DNA of 64,000 nucleotides, taken from assembly GCF_003049645.1 (NCBI RefSeq), contig NZ_PYWK01000001.1:62001-126000 (forward strand). Direction: 5' to 3'. The translations under genes and the position numbers were made by a program. The notes beneath the pieces are model-generated. The model saw only the letters and a list, made by a program, of their open reading frames with translations. It was not told the DNA's origin and searched no databases. Positions 43,822-52,101 of the stretch are shown in pieces (positions within the stretch are counted from its first letter, which is position 1; each line of letters starts with the position of its first letter). The stretch comes from Metasolibacillus fluoroglycofenilyticus. Lineage in GTDB: Bacteria; Bacillota; Bacilli; Bacillales_A; Planococcaceae.

Positions 43822-44638
43822 TTGGTTATTTATCCCGGGCAACAATACAAGAGCATTAAATAAAATTCACGCACAGCTAGAGGCTGATTATTTTATTATT
43901 GATTTAGAGGATGCTGTTCCCATTGCTGAAAAATCCGCCACGAGGAAAAATGTTCAAGATTTTATGACAAATAATCCGACCTCTAAAAAAGTTTATTTAA
44001 GAATCAATTCAATTGATAGTAACTTATATGAGGATGATTTGAAAAACATTAATATGAAGCTATTCAAAGGTGTTATTCTTTCTAAATGTGAAAATGCCAC
44101 CCAAGTAAAAATAATTGAAGATTTATTAAAAACACAATCGGTTACACCTTGTATTATTCCGTTGATTGAGACGGTGAATGGCTACTATAATTTACAGGAG
44201 ATATTAAAGGAAGGTTCGGTTGAGCGGATTGCATTCGGTGCAATAGATATGGCAAATGAATTCGATATAGCAGGGGATAATTTGATAGATAATCCTTTAT
44301 TGAACGAAATGCGCATTACAATGGCGCTATTGTCGAAACGATTCAATAAGCAAGCTCCTCTAGATGCTCCATGTATCTTTATTGATAGATTGTCTGTATT
44401 GCAACAAGAAAGTGAGTTTGCTAAAAAAATTGGTTATTACGGAAAGCTAGCAATCCATCCAAAACAACTAGAAACCATTGCCAATGTTTTCTCCTATTCA
44501 GAAGAAGAAATTAAATTAGCAAATGAAATTGTAGAAATTTATGAACACAATAACTATAAAACGATATCCTATAAAAATATTATGATTGATACACCTGTTT
44601 ACTTAAGAATGAAGAAAATACTTGAAGAGAGTGAATAG
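43814..44638 (+). CDS. HpcH/HpaI-fold citrate lyase beta (CitE)-like acyl-CoA lyase, AUU start
   Basis: A 274-residue CitE-like protein (malyl-, citramalyl- or similar CoA lyase). Reading from the first ATG (43964) would remove the conserved N-terminus; the same frame upstream encodes TSWLFIPGNNTRALNKI and DYFIIDLEDAVPIAEKSATR, the family's first strand and diagnostic DLEDAV. No ATG, GTG or TTG lies between the frame's previous stop (43784) and SWLF. ATT at 43814 has GGAGGTG exactly 7 nt upstream and gives MTSWLFIPGN. CTG at 43808 is too near that site. Metal ligands are the Glu in PLIETVNG and Asp in FGAIDMANEF; the end has KLAIHPKQL. Last gene of the island. Confidence 0.85.
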   Translation: MTSWLFIPGNNTRALNKIHAQLEADYFIIDLEDAVPIAEKSATRKNVQDFMTNNPTSKKVYLRINSIDSNLYEDDLKNINMKLFKGVILSKCENATQVKIIEDLLKTQSVTPCIIPLIETVNGYYNLQEILKEGSVERIAFGAIDMANEFDIAGDNLIDNPLLNEMRITMALLSKRFNKQAPLDAPCIFIDRLSVLQQESEFAKKIGYYGKLAIHPKQLETIANVFSYSEEEIKLANEIVEIYEHNNYKTISYKNIMIDTPVYLRMKKILEESE

Positions 44639-45227
44639 ATTTTTGGTGAACAGCTTTATGAATATTTATTAAAATGCAGCGGTACTGTTTTGTGGTGATT
44701 TTGAATAAGTTACCATTATTGAGAGAATAAAATGATTAAAACACACCTTAATTTTTAGTTACACCAAACAATTAAGGTGCAGTTCAAGTCGATAGTGTGA
44801 GCATTCTATATTTTTGTAGAATGCTTTTTATGTGCAGTAGGATTTTAAAAAACAATATCTATAATTTATGAGTTTTCAGAGGTATATAAACTAAATGAAG
44901 TCGCGTAATTGAATCAAAATAATAAATTTCTGTGTAACAAAGTAAAAAGTAATACGCCCTAAGCACCTCAAAGGAGCGAAAATATAATGTGGAAATTTGG
45001 ATTTTTGGGTGTAGTGGAATGGAAGCAATTATTCGGGGCGATTATACTTTAGGATATCTTTTAAAAAGTACTTAAATGTGTAATTTTAATTATTACAGTT
45101 AAAATTATTTCGAAATAATTGTTTATAACACGCCTTAAAGTCTACGTGATAAAATTCATCTTAGGGTTTTTTATTTTGGTTCGAATAATTCAACAATAAA
45201 ACATTACGAACATATATTCTTTTGTGG
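44639..45227. other. Intergenic region before the restriction-modification cassette
   Basis: Apart from the hairpins above, it contains a 21-codon frame at 44987-45052 with AAAGGAG 10 nt upstream, starting MWKFGFLGV. It could be a short peptide gene or chance. No other feature was identified. Confidence 0.4.
44746..44828 (+). terminator. Two hairpins after the GntR island
   Basis: The first stem is CACCTTAATT with AATTAAGGTG (about 44743-44780). The second is AGCATTCTA with TAGAATGCT, then a T run (44800-44828). The second has the form of an intrinsic terminator. Confidence 0.65.
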
Positions 45228-45233
45228 TATAAT
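45204..45233 (+). promoter_or_regulatory. Promoter of the restriction-modification cassette
   Basis: TTACGA (45204-45209), 18 bp, then an extended -10, TGGTATAAT (45225-45233). The ribosome site AAGGAGG starts about 10 nt later, so the leader is very short. Confidence 0.6.
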
Positions 45234-45254
45234 GGATTATCAAGGAGGTATGAT

Positions 45255-46061
45255 ATGAATTTAAAGACTAAATCAAGCTATGAGTATCAGGAGCAAGTGC
45301 TACTTTATCATAATGATTCTCTTGAATTACTAAAAGAGTTCCCTGATAGTAGTATCGATCTAATCTTTGCAGATCCTCCATATTTTTTATCAAATGATGG
45401 GGTTACGTGCAATGGCGGGAAAATGGTTTCAGTAAATAAAGGTGATTGGGATAAAGTCAGTCATCTGCCTATTGAAGAATTTTATTACCTATTTTTAATA
45501 GAAGCTCAAAGAATCATAAAACCTTCAGGAAGTATTTGGGTTTCTGGAACTATGCACAATATTTATCAAATTGGATATTTAATGTCGAAATTAGAGATGA
45601 GAATTTTAAATAATATTACATGGCAGAAGAAGAACCCACCTCCTAATTTAAGCTGTAAAATGTTTACCCATAGCACAGAAACAATTCTTTGGGCATCGAA
45701 AAATAAAAAAAGTAAATTTTTATTTAATTACAGCTTAATGAAGGAAGAAAACGAAGGAAAACAAATGAAAGATGTATGGTCATTTAGTTTAACTAAGAAA
45801 TCAGAAAAGAATTTTGGGAAACATCCTACTCAAAAGCCGTTGGACTTACTTCGAAGAATAATTAAAGCATCTTCAAACCCCGCTGATTTGATTTTGGATC
45901 CTTTTTTAGGTAGTGGCACTACAGGTGTGGCAGCGATAGAGTTAGGTAGACGATTTATAGGAATTGATATCAAAAAGGAATATGTTGAATTAGCCATAAA
46001 AAGAATTGAACATGCATTACAACAGCAGGAGGAAAAGGGAAATGGCAACTCCATTTGTTAA
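45255..46061 (+). CDS. dpnA: DpnA-like DNA adenine methyltransferase (beta class)
   Basis: A 268-residue adenine-N6 methyltransferase with beta-class motif order: catalytic DPPY at 40-43 (LIFADPPYFLSNDG), then the target-recognition region with ITWQKKNPPPNLSCKMFTHSTETILWASK, HPTQKPLDLLRR, and the AdoMet-binding DPFLGSGTTGVAA at 215. The pattern matches M.DpnA/M2.MboI, which methylates GATC, also in single-stranded DNA, in DpnII-type systems. It overlaps the next gene by 20 bp. ATG 45255 follows AAGGAGG. It is paired with a Dam-DpnII fusion, so it probably protects DNA during uptake or replication. Confidence 0.88.
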   Translation: MNLKTKSSYEYQEQVLLYHNDSLELLKEFPDSSIDLIFADPPYFLSNDGVTCNGGKMVSVNKGDWDKVSHLPIEEFYYLFLIEAQRIIKPSGSIWVSGTMHNIYQIGYLMSKLEMRILNNITWQKKNPPPNLSCKMFTHSTETILWASKNKKSKFLFNYSLMKEENEGKQMKDVWSFSLTKKSEKNFGKHPTQKPLDLLRRIIKASSNPADLILDPFLGSGTTGVAAIELGRRFIGIDIKKEYVELAIKRIEHALQQQEEKGNGNSIC

Positions 46062-47934
46062 ATGGGCAGGCGGTAAGTCAAAACTAGCCTCTTTTATTAT
46101 TGAAAGAATTGAAAAATCTATTGGATTCGAAAATATTACTCATTATGTAGAAGCATTTACAGGTGGAGGTGCTCTATTTTTAAAATTAGTATCTCAATAT
46201 AATTTTAAAACAATTACATTAATTGATATTAATGTTGAACTAATAAATGCTTATAAGGCTATAAAAACCGAGCCATATACTTTAATGGGCTTAATGGATA
46301 ATTTACAAACAACATACAACGATTTAGAAACAGAAGAGGATAAATCTGCTTTTTATTATGAAGTCAGAGAATTATTTAATACTATCGAAAATAAAGATAT
46401 TTTAAAAGATAACATTAGCTATGAACGTGCAGCACAGTTTATTTTTCTAAATAAAACATGCTTTAATGGATTATATAGAGAAAATAGTAAGGGAAAATAT
46501 AATGTTCCGTTTGGTAAGCGAAAAGAAGTGAATCTATACGAACAAACTAATATTTTAAGTATCCATTTATTACTCCAAAATGTTAACTTAATATGTGGAG
46601 ATTATAAGTTAGCGAAAAAGAATCTTCAACCTGGCACATTAATCTATTTTGATCCACCTTATCGACCTATTACGGGAACAGCATCCTTTACTGCTTATTC
46701 TAAAGATGGATTTAATGATAGTAATCAAATTGAATTAGCGCAATTCTGTAAAGAAATTGATAAGGCGGGAGTTTATTTTGCATTAAGTAACTCGGATCCC
46801 TATAATAAGAAAATGGCATTTACAGAATTAGACGATTTCTTTGATAATTTGTACAGCAATTTTGAAATTCATCGTATTAATGCTTCTAGAGCTATCGCTG
46901 CTAAGGGTACTAGCCGTAATTCCGTTACAGAAGTATTAATATTGAATAGTCCGAGTTATAATGAAATAGAAGGTGCCGGTGAAGTAGACCTAACACCTAT
47001 AAATCATTTGGGGGATATAGAATTGCATACTTTTGAAACATATCAAAAATTAAGTAAAGACGAAAAATTCATGGTTTTAATGGATACGCTTAGTTTGACT
47101 AACAGAACACCGGAATATTATGTGAAATGGGATAAAGTAGAATCTAATACGCGTTCATTAGAAATTTCATTAAACACAATGAATTATCTAATTGGAAAGG
47201 AGAATATCTTTGAAGAGGCATTAGAATTATTCCAACAGCAGCCCCAACTTATTAAAGCTATCCCAACACTTTTAGCTATTCGTGACGAAAAATTTGAAGT
47301 GTTACGTATCAATGAAAACGCAGAGTTATTATTTGAAAATTTAGACTTTAAACATATAGATGAGCAAAATATTACTAAATATGTAGAATTTGCAGAGGAA
47401 TCTGGCTTACTAAAGTTTTTAGCTCAAAAAGCTACTAAAAGTTTAGTAGATTATGTATTTGGTGTAGAAGTAGGTTTAGATAGCAATGGTCGAAAAAATA
47501 GAAGTGGTTCCTTTATGGAACAAATCGTAGAAGAAAAGGTGGCGGTAGTTTGTGGATTGCAAAAACTGGAATATCTGGCGCAAGCTAGTGCTGCAAAAAT
47601 TAAATTAAAATGGGATATTGATGTCCCTTATAAAGAATCTATGAGAAATCATGATTTCGCTATATTTAATCCTAAAACTAAAAAGTTGACGATTATGGAA
47701 GTGAATTATTATGGAGGCGGAGGTTCGAAATTAAAGTCTGTAGCCGGAGAGTTTGCAGAATTAAGTGCATACTTTGAAATTCAATCGCCTGATATCCAGT
47801 TTGTTTGGATTACAGATGGACAAGGCTGGCACACAGCGAATCGCCCTCTTCGTGATGCATTTGAAGTAATTGATTATATTATTAATTTAAAAATGATGAA
47901 CGCTAATTATTTAGAAGAAATTTTATCGCTTTAA
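46042..47934 (+). CDS. Fused Dam-type DNA adenine methyltransferase and DpnII-type restriction endonuclease
   Basis: One uninterrupted 630-residue frame with two enzymes that are separate in DpnII and MboI systems. Residues 1 to about 300 are an alpha-class Dam methyltransferase: FVKWAGGKSKL, VEAFTGGGALF, FLNKTCFNGLYREN, DPPY at 204-207. From about 340 to 630 it follows DpnII: LTNRTPEYYVKWDKV, LVDYVFGVEVGLDSNGRKNRSG, then a PD-(D/E)XK-like core with Asp538 (HDFAIFN) and Glu553 in IMEVNYYGGGGSKL, and WITDGQGWHTANRPLR. It should recognise GATC with both activities. ATG 46042 follows AGGAGG; an earlier ATG at 46006 lies inside dpnA. A hairpin terminator follows. Confidence 0.9.
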   Translation: MATPFVKWAGGKSKLASFIIERIEKSIGFENITHYVEAFTGGGALFLKLVSQYNFKTITLIDINVELINAYKAIKTEPYTLMGLMDNLQTTYNDLETEEDKSAFYYEVRELFNTIENKDILKDNISYERAAQFIFLNKTCFNGLYRENSKGKYNVPFGKRKEVNLYEQTNILSIHLLLQNVNLICGDYKLAKKNLQPGTLIYFDPPYRPITGTASFTAYSKDGFNDSNQIELAQFCKEIDKAGVYFALSNSDPYNKKMAFTELDDFFDNLYSNFEIHRINASRAIAAKGTSRNSVTEVLILNSPSYNEIEGAGEVDLTPINHLGDIELHTFETYQKLSKDEKFMVLMDTLSLTNRTPEYYVKWDKVESNTRSLEISLNTMNYLIGKENIFEEALELFQQQPQLIKAIPTLLAIRDEKFEVLRINENAELLFENLDFKHIDEQNITKYVEFAEESGLLKFLAQKATKSLVDYVFGVEVGLDSNGRKNRSGSFMEQIVEEKVAVVCGLQKLEYLAQASAAKIKLKWDIDVPYKESMRNHDFAIFNPKTKKLTIMEVNYYGGGGSKLKSVAGEFAELSAYFEIQSPDIQFVWITDGQGWHTANRPLRDAFEVIDYIINLKMMNANYLEEILSL

Positions 47935-47945
47935 TATATTTAGTA

Positions 47946-47968
47946 GCACCGAGAAAATCCCTCGGTGC
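47946..47968 (+). terminator. Terminator of the restriction-modification cassette
   Basis: GCACCGAG pairs with CTCGGTGC around a 7-nt loop, followed by TTATTTTTATT. It also lies at the end of the convergent small gene. Confidence 0.75.
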
Positions 47969-47982
47969 CTTATTTTTATTTC

Positions 47983-48291
47983 TTAATAACTACTTCTGCA
48001 ATCAGAGCATTGACTTTGATCTCTTCGCCTCCCTGTAACTCTACCGTTAGCTCCATAAGAAAGTGGAGATAGAAGACGTTTACAACTAGGGCATTTTTTT
48101 AATAAGGTTTGCCCATTATACCCAACGAGGTTAGTTATGCGATTATTATTTGCATCATAGCCATTAATTTTTTGAAAAGTACATGGAATCGTTCCTCGTG
48201 TTCCTGGGAAAGTATTGCTTTGCTCATTAGTTCCATCTGAATAATTTATTGTAATAATGTGATCCAACTTTATAGGTAATACAGTATGCAA
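47983..48291 (-). CDS. Small putative zinc-ribbon protein
   Basis: I do not recognise this protein of about 102 residues. It has a beta-rich N-terminal half (KLDHIITINYSDGT, CTFQKINGYDANNNRI, NLVGYNG) and a basic C-terminal half with CPSC and CSDC pairs about 28 residues apart (KKCPSCKRLLSPL ... GRRRDQSQCSDCRSSY), a possible zinc site. Start taken as TTG 48291, with GGGGGTG 6 nt upstream; an ATG 30 nt earlier lies upstream of that site. It is convergent to and 48 bp from the restriction-modification fusion gene, so it may be part of the same acquired segment; it has no resemblance to a helix-turn-helix controller protein. Confidence 0.55.
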   Translation of the reverse strand: MHTVLPIKLDHIITINYSDGTNEQSNTFPGTRGTIPCTFQKINGYDANNNRITNLVGYNGQTLLKKCPSCKRLLSPLSYGANGRVTGRRRDQSQCSDCRSSY

Positions 48292-49015
48292 AAAGTCACC
48301 CCCTTTATAAAGATAAATCATTTAGTAGTGCTCTATTGGAATAATAGCGACACCCCTACTATAAATATAACCTGAGTTATTCGCCACTCAAAACAAAATC
48401 TCATAAGAAAGTTGAAAAGCTATCATAATACATTTTTCATAAATCAACTATTTTCAGATGGAGGGATATTTTATATTTTTCACATATTTAGCTTTTGATA
48501 CCGAAAAAATTGCTAATTTTGCCTAACTACGTATGATGGAGAACACCCACTCGCTTTATTAGAAGAGTTAGTGGATTAGAATCTATTTTAAACGAACTCA
48601 TAACGTATTTTTCTACTACGGTTACAAGTTGATCAACTGTAGATCTTGTAAACCTTGTGTAAATGCTATTTATTTAAGCACTCGAAGTCTTTTCTCCTAT
48701 CGGATTAACGTGTCACTCGAATCAATTAAATGTCATCTATCGCAGTTTTTTTAGTTATTTCGCCGTTCATACCATAGTTCGATTTTCTACTACCTTAGGA
48801 AACGACTTTATATGAACTCCTTTTGAAATGGAGACTCATCAAATTTATCGAGAGGGCTCTATTCGGAATAAAGCTTAGGCTATTGAATAGGTTGAACTGA
48901 AAGCAAATATCAATAAGCATTCTTGTTATCACCCCCTCTTTTTTCATACGCTACTTTCAAAATCTTTTCTTTAAAATATGTATGAAATCGTTGTTCGGAA
49001 GTGATATAGTCCTTT
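48292..49015. other. Intergenic region, no gene seen
   Basis: About 720 bp with no frame, RNA or repeat I can support. Its AT-rich content and lack of features fit the right edge of an acquired segment carrying the restriction-modification genes. Confidence 0.4.
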
Positions 49016-50047
49016 TTATTGCTTCCGCAATGTCCCTGAAAAGTTTGTGCCATTTGTGCGTTCGGCACTACAGTCAATTTCTGTCACTTTAATTGCATTA
49101 TTTAAGTGCTCAAATTCGATAATGCAACGGTTCCCTTTGATTGATTCTTGCATAATTGCTTTTTTAGCAGATGTGATAACAGCGTAGCCTTCTGTTGTAC
49201 CTTCATATTTACCATCATAGGCGGAGAGTCTGACATAAAAATCCTTGCTATTTGCACTTGAAATTGTTACATAGCGTGCATTACGCTCATATTGTCCTTT
49301 GCCCCACTGGTAGACATAGCGGTAGTTGCCATTCCACAGATTGCTGCTTGATGGGTTTTGCTGAAGGGAAGCATCTAGCTGTTTCTTTGCTTCTATAGCT
49401 CGTTCGTTTAAGGAATTGTTATCCTCATTTTTGTGTATGGCTTCTGCATCATCAGAAATATAGTAGAAATCCATGGAGTCCATGCGATATAGTAGCGTCA
49501 CAACTTGCGCGCGGGTCATATTGTTTGTTGAGCCGAAAAACTTTTGTAAGTCGCGGTTTTCGTATTTTGGATTTTGTCCTGTTGAAATGGAGTGCTCCAA
49601 TAAAAATTCGATAGAGCTATTTAAGTTTTGTTGTGCATCTGCTAAGTGAGCAATGGCTTGTGCCACAACACCGCGCTTAACAGGTTGGGAACGAATGGAA
49701 TTATGTAAATAACCGTTTAGCGGAACACCGTAGCTTGCCAATGAATTATAAAATTCGTCAGACCATATTTCTGTTGTCGTTTGCTTTTTTAGTTCATCCT
49801 CTACTATCTCTAGCTCGAAATAATTAGCTAATAGTTTAGCGAATTGCTGTTCTGTAATCATTTCATTTGGTTTGAATGTACCGTCACTATAGCCATTAAT
49901 AATTTCATATTTTTGTGCCCATAGTACAGCATCATAGGCAAAATGCTCCTTCGGTACATCTTTAAATCCCGCTGCTTCTGCGTGTAAGGCGGTTAGTATA
50001 AAAAAACAGGCAGCAATGACAACTGTATTGAAAATCGTTCTAAACAC
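49016..50047 (-). CDS. SLH-domain cell-surface protein
   Basis: A 343-residue exported protein: signal peptide 1 to about 23 (TIFNTVVIAACFFILTALHAEA), a clear SLH domain at about 24-75 (FKDVPKEHFAYDAVLWAQKYEIINGYSDGTFKPNEMITEQQFAKLL), a second, weaker one (WSDEFYNSLASYGVPLNGYLHNSIRSQPVKRGVVAQAIAHL) and a third (KFFGSTNNMTRAQVVTLLYRMD), then an acidic linker and a C-terminal beta domain (WNGNYRYVYQWGKGQYERNARYVTISS). GTG 50047 follows AAGGGGGGAG. The linker and tail do not suggest an enzyme. It is divergent from another SLH gene. Confidence 0.85.
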   Translation of the reverse strand: MFRTIFNTVVIAACFFILTALHAEAAGFKDVPKEHFAYDAVLWAQKYEIINGYSDGTFKPNEMITEQQFAKLLANYFELEIVEDELKKQTTTEIWSDEFYNSLASYGVPLNGYLHNSIRSQPVKRGVVAQAIAHLADAQQNLNSSIEFLLEHSISTGQNPKYENRDLQKFFGSTNNMTRAQVVTLLYRMDSMDFYYISDDAEAIHKNEDNNSLNERAIEAKKQLDASLQQNPSSSNLWNGNYRYVYQWGKGQYERNARYVTISSANSKDFYVRLSAYDGKYEGTTEGYAVITSAKKAIMQESIKGNRCIIEFEHLNNAIKVTEIDCSAERTNGTNFSGTLRKQ

Positions 50048-50234
50048 AAAAGCTCCCCCCTTCAAATTCCTACAGTAGCTGTTACTTCTAGTGTGACTGA
50101 CTGCGAGGTAAAATTCAAGGAGCAAATCGTCCTAAATGGCAGTGCATATTAATACTATGTCTTTTTAGTATTTATGTTTATAATTGTAATTAAGGTATAT
50201 TGACGAAAAGTAAATGCTTGGAGGGAAAGAGCCG

Positions 50235-52007
50235 ATGAAAAAGAATCAAATGGCTACAGCGCTGCTGTTGTCTGCTTCTGTAGCTTTTGTTGCAGCGCCT
50301 ATAAGCTATGCTGCTGAAGCATCAGATGCGGAAAAGCAAGCGGAAGAGGTAACGAAAAAAATAAACGCATTAACAAATAATTCAACAGCAGAGCAAGTAT
50401 ATGCAGCGCGCTTTGCTTATAATGCCCTTTCTGCCGAAGCAAGGGCACTTATTCAAAGTAATGTAATAGCTCGACTTGTCGCTGCAGAGGAACGTTTAAA
50501 AAATGCGCAAGAAGCTACAGATAAAAAAGCGAAGGCGGATGCAGAAGCAATCGAGCTAATGATTTATCGCCTTACATATAGTTCCTCAAAAGAGGAGGTT
50601 TATGCAGTAAAGGCCGCATATGATGAATTGTCTGCACTAGCAAAAGGTCGTGTAACAAGTCAAAGTTATTTATATTTAACAAAGCTACTTCAGGAAATTG
50701 CGAAGCAAGAAGCGATTATTGCAGCCGCAAAAGCAAGCGCAGCAGCGTTTGATAGATATATGGCGAATGTCACAAGACAATCTTCGGGAACGGTGTTAGC
50801 TAATGCGCGCTCATATTACAATCGCCTTTCCTACGAGGCAAAGCAATATGTGACGACATTATCAAAATTAGAAAGGCTAGAAGAGGCATACGGGAAAAAT
50901 CCATCGGGACCACCGAAGCAGCCTACACACCCAAATACAAAGCAAGAGGATTTAACGGGCATTGTCGAAGTGAAAGATGACAGTAGACCCGCATCATTAA
51001 GTTATATTCCTGATAACGAGTATGGAACAATTGTGCCGGATAGTAGCGTGGATTTGCAATTTGTCAGAAGTGGTGATGAGCTATTTGCCTATGTTCCAGC
51101 AGATATTATTTATTACCAGCAGCAGCCAATTACGATTACCTCGTCAAATGGTGTTGAGGTGAAGCTACCAATTCAAGATTTAAAAGGTGTTAGTGGTACA
51201 GTTGCAGTAACATTAACGGTTGAGAACGATAAATTTTACTTTTCTGCAAAAGCGCGAGGCAATGATATTAGCTTTAGGGAATATGTGGAAATTACTCTCC
51301 CTACACAGGAATTTAAAGTTTCAAGAAATGCGATTGTGTATCAAGCAGAGGGCAAATTAAAGCGAACTCGAGTACCATTGAAGGTTGAAAAAAATGCCTT
51401 CATTGTGAAAACAAAGACATCTGGTAATTTTGTCGCTTCCATTATAGACTCGACTTCAAATTATTCTGATATAGAGGGTGACCCGAATGCTTACTATATA
51501 AATGAATTAGGAAGAAGAGGTATTTTGACGAACGCATCGGGTAGTAGTTACTTGCCAGCAAGGGCAGTAACGCGCGCTGATTTCGCAGTAATGCTAGCAC
51601 GAGCAGCGAACTTATCATCTTCAAGCCCTACGCCATTTAATGATGTGCGCGGTAAAGCTTATGTGAAGGAAGTTCAGGCGTTACATGAAGCGGGGATTAT
51701 GCCAGGGTCAGGAAGAGTCTATTATAATGCGAACGGACAAATAACGCGCCAACAGGCAGCCGTTATTTTAGACCGCTATTTGGAGCATTTAGGCGTAGAT
51801 GTTTATCAAATTTCAAGAGCTGGGAACTTAAAATATACAGATGTATATATGCTGACGGAAGCAGAGCAAAAAAGTATTGCGTTAATGGATACATTAGATA
51901 TTTTTACACCTAGTAAAAATGGCGAATTTAGACCGAATGCTACTTTAACACGCTCTGAAATGGCAAGAATACTGTATATCACAATGGAACTAGCAAACTT
52001 ACTTTAA
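50235..52007 (+). CDS. SLH-domain protein with N-terminal helical repeats
   Basis: A 590-residue exported protein with signal peptide 1-27 (cleavage PISYA-AEA). Residues 28-230 contain three alpha-helical repeats of the form ALTNNSTAEQVYAARFAYNALS, then LTYSSSKEEVYAVKAAYDELS and a third around TRQSSGTVLANARSYYNRLS. A beta domain (about 250-420) follows. SLH domains lie at the C-terminus (YYINELGRRGILTNASGSSYLPARAVTRADFAVMLARA; FNDVRGKAYVKEVQALHEAGIM; YTDVYMLTEAEQKSIALMDTLDI). ATG 50235 follows GGAGGG. Its domain order is the reverse of the giant SLH protein. A hairpin terminator follows at 52030-52075. Confidence 0.87.
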   Translation: MKKNQMATALLLSASVAFVAAPISYAAEASDAEKQAEEVTKKINALTNNSTAEQVYAARFAYNALSAEARALIQSNVIARLVAAEERLKNAQEATDKKAKADAEAIELMIYRLTYSSSKEEVYAVKAAYDELSALAKGRVTSQSYLYLTKLLQEIAKQEAIIAAAKASAAAFDRYMANVTRQSSGTVLANARSYYNRLSYEAKQYVTTLSKLERLEEAYGKNPSGPPKQPTHPNTKQEDLTGIVEVKDDSRPASLSYIPDNEYGTIVPDSSVDLQFVRSGDELFAYVPADIIYYQQQPITITSSNGVEVKLPIQDLKGVSGTVAVTLTVENDKFYFSAKARGNDISFREYVEITLPTQEFKVSRNAIVYQAEGKLKRTRVPLKVEKNAFIVKTKTSGNFVASIIDSTSNYSDIEGDPNAYYINELGRRGILTNASGSSYLPARAVTRADFAVMLARAANLSSSSPTPFNDVRGKAYVKEVQALHEAGIMPGSGRVYYNANGQITRQQAAVILDRYLEHLGVDVYQISRAGNLKYTDVYMLTEAEQKSIALMDTLDIFTPSKNGEFRPNATLTRSEMARILYITMELANLL

Positions 52008-52029
52008 GTAGAAATCGGATTGAGTCTGA

Positions 52030-52075
52030 AAAAAGCGTGAGAAATCAACTTTGTAATGTTGGTTTTTTACGCTTT
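52030..52075 (+). terminator. Terminator after the SLH gene
   Basis: AAAAAAGCGT and CAAC pair with GTTG and ACGCTTTT in a two-part stem, leading into T-rich sequence before the AEC gene. Confidence 0.55.
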
Positions 52076-52101
52076 TATCACGAATAAAGGAGGAAAGCTG
52101 C

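Noticed and set aside
43964-44638. CitE-like gene starting at the first ATG
   Set aside because: It would remove the conserved SWLFIPGN and DLEDAV segments, which are intact in the same frame upstream behind a strong ribosome site.
48470-48600. Possible gene remnant after the restriction cassette (a short stretch reading DGEHPLALLEELVD)
   Set aside because: Only about 20 codons between stops; no family could be recognised, so it is not reported as a pseudogene.
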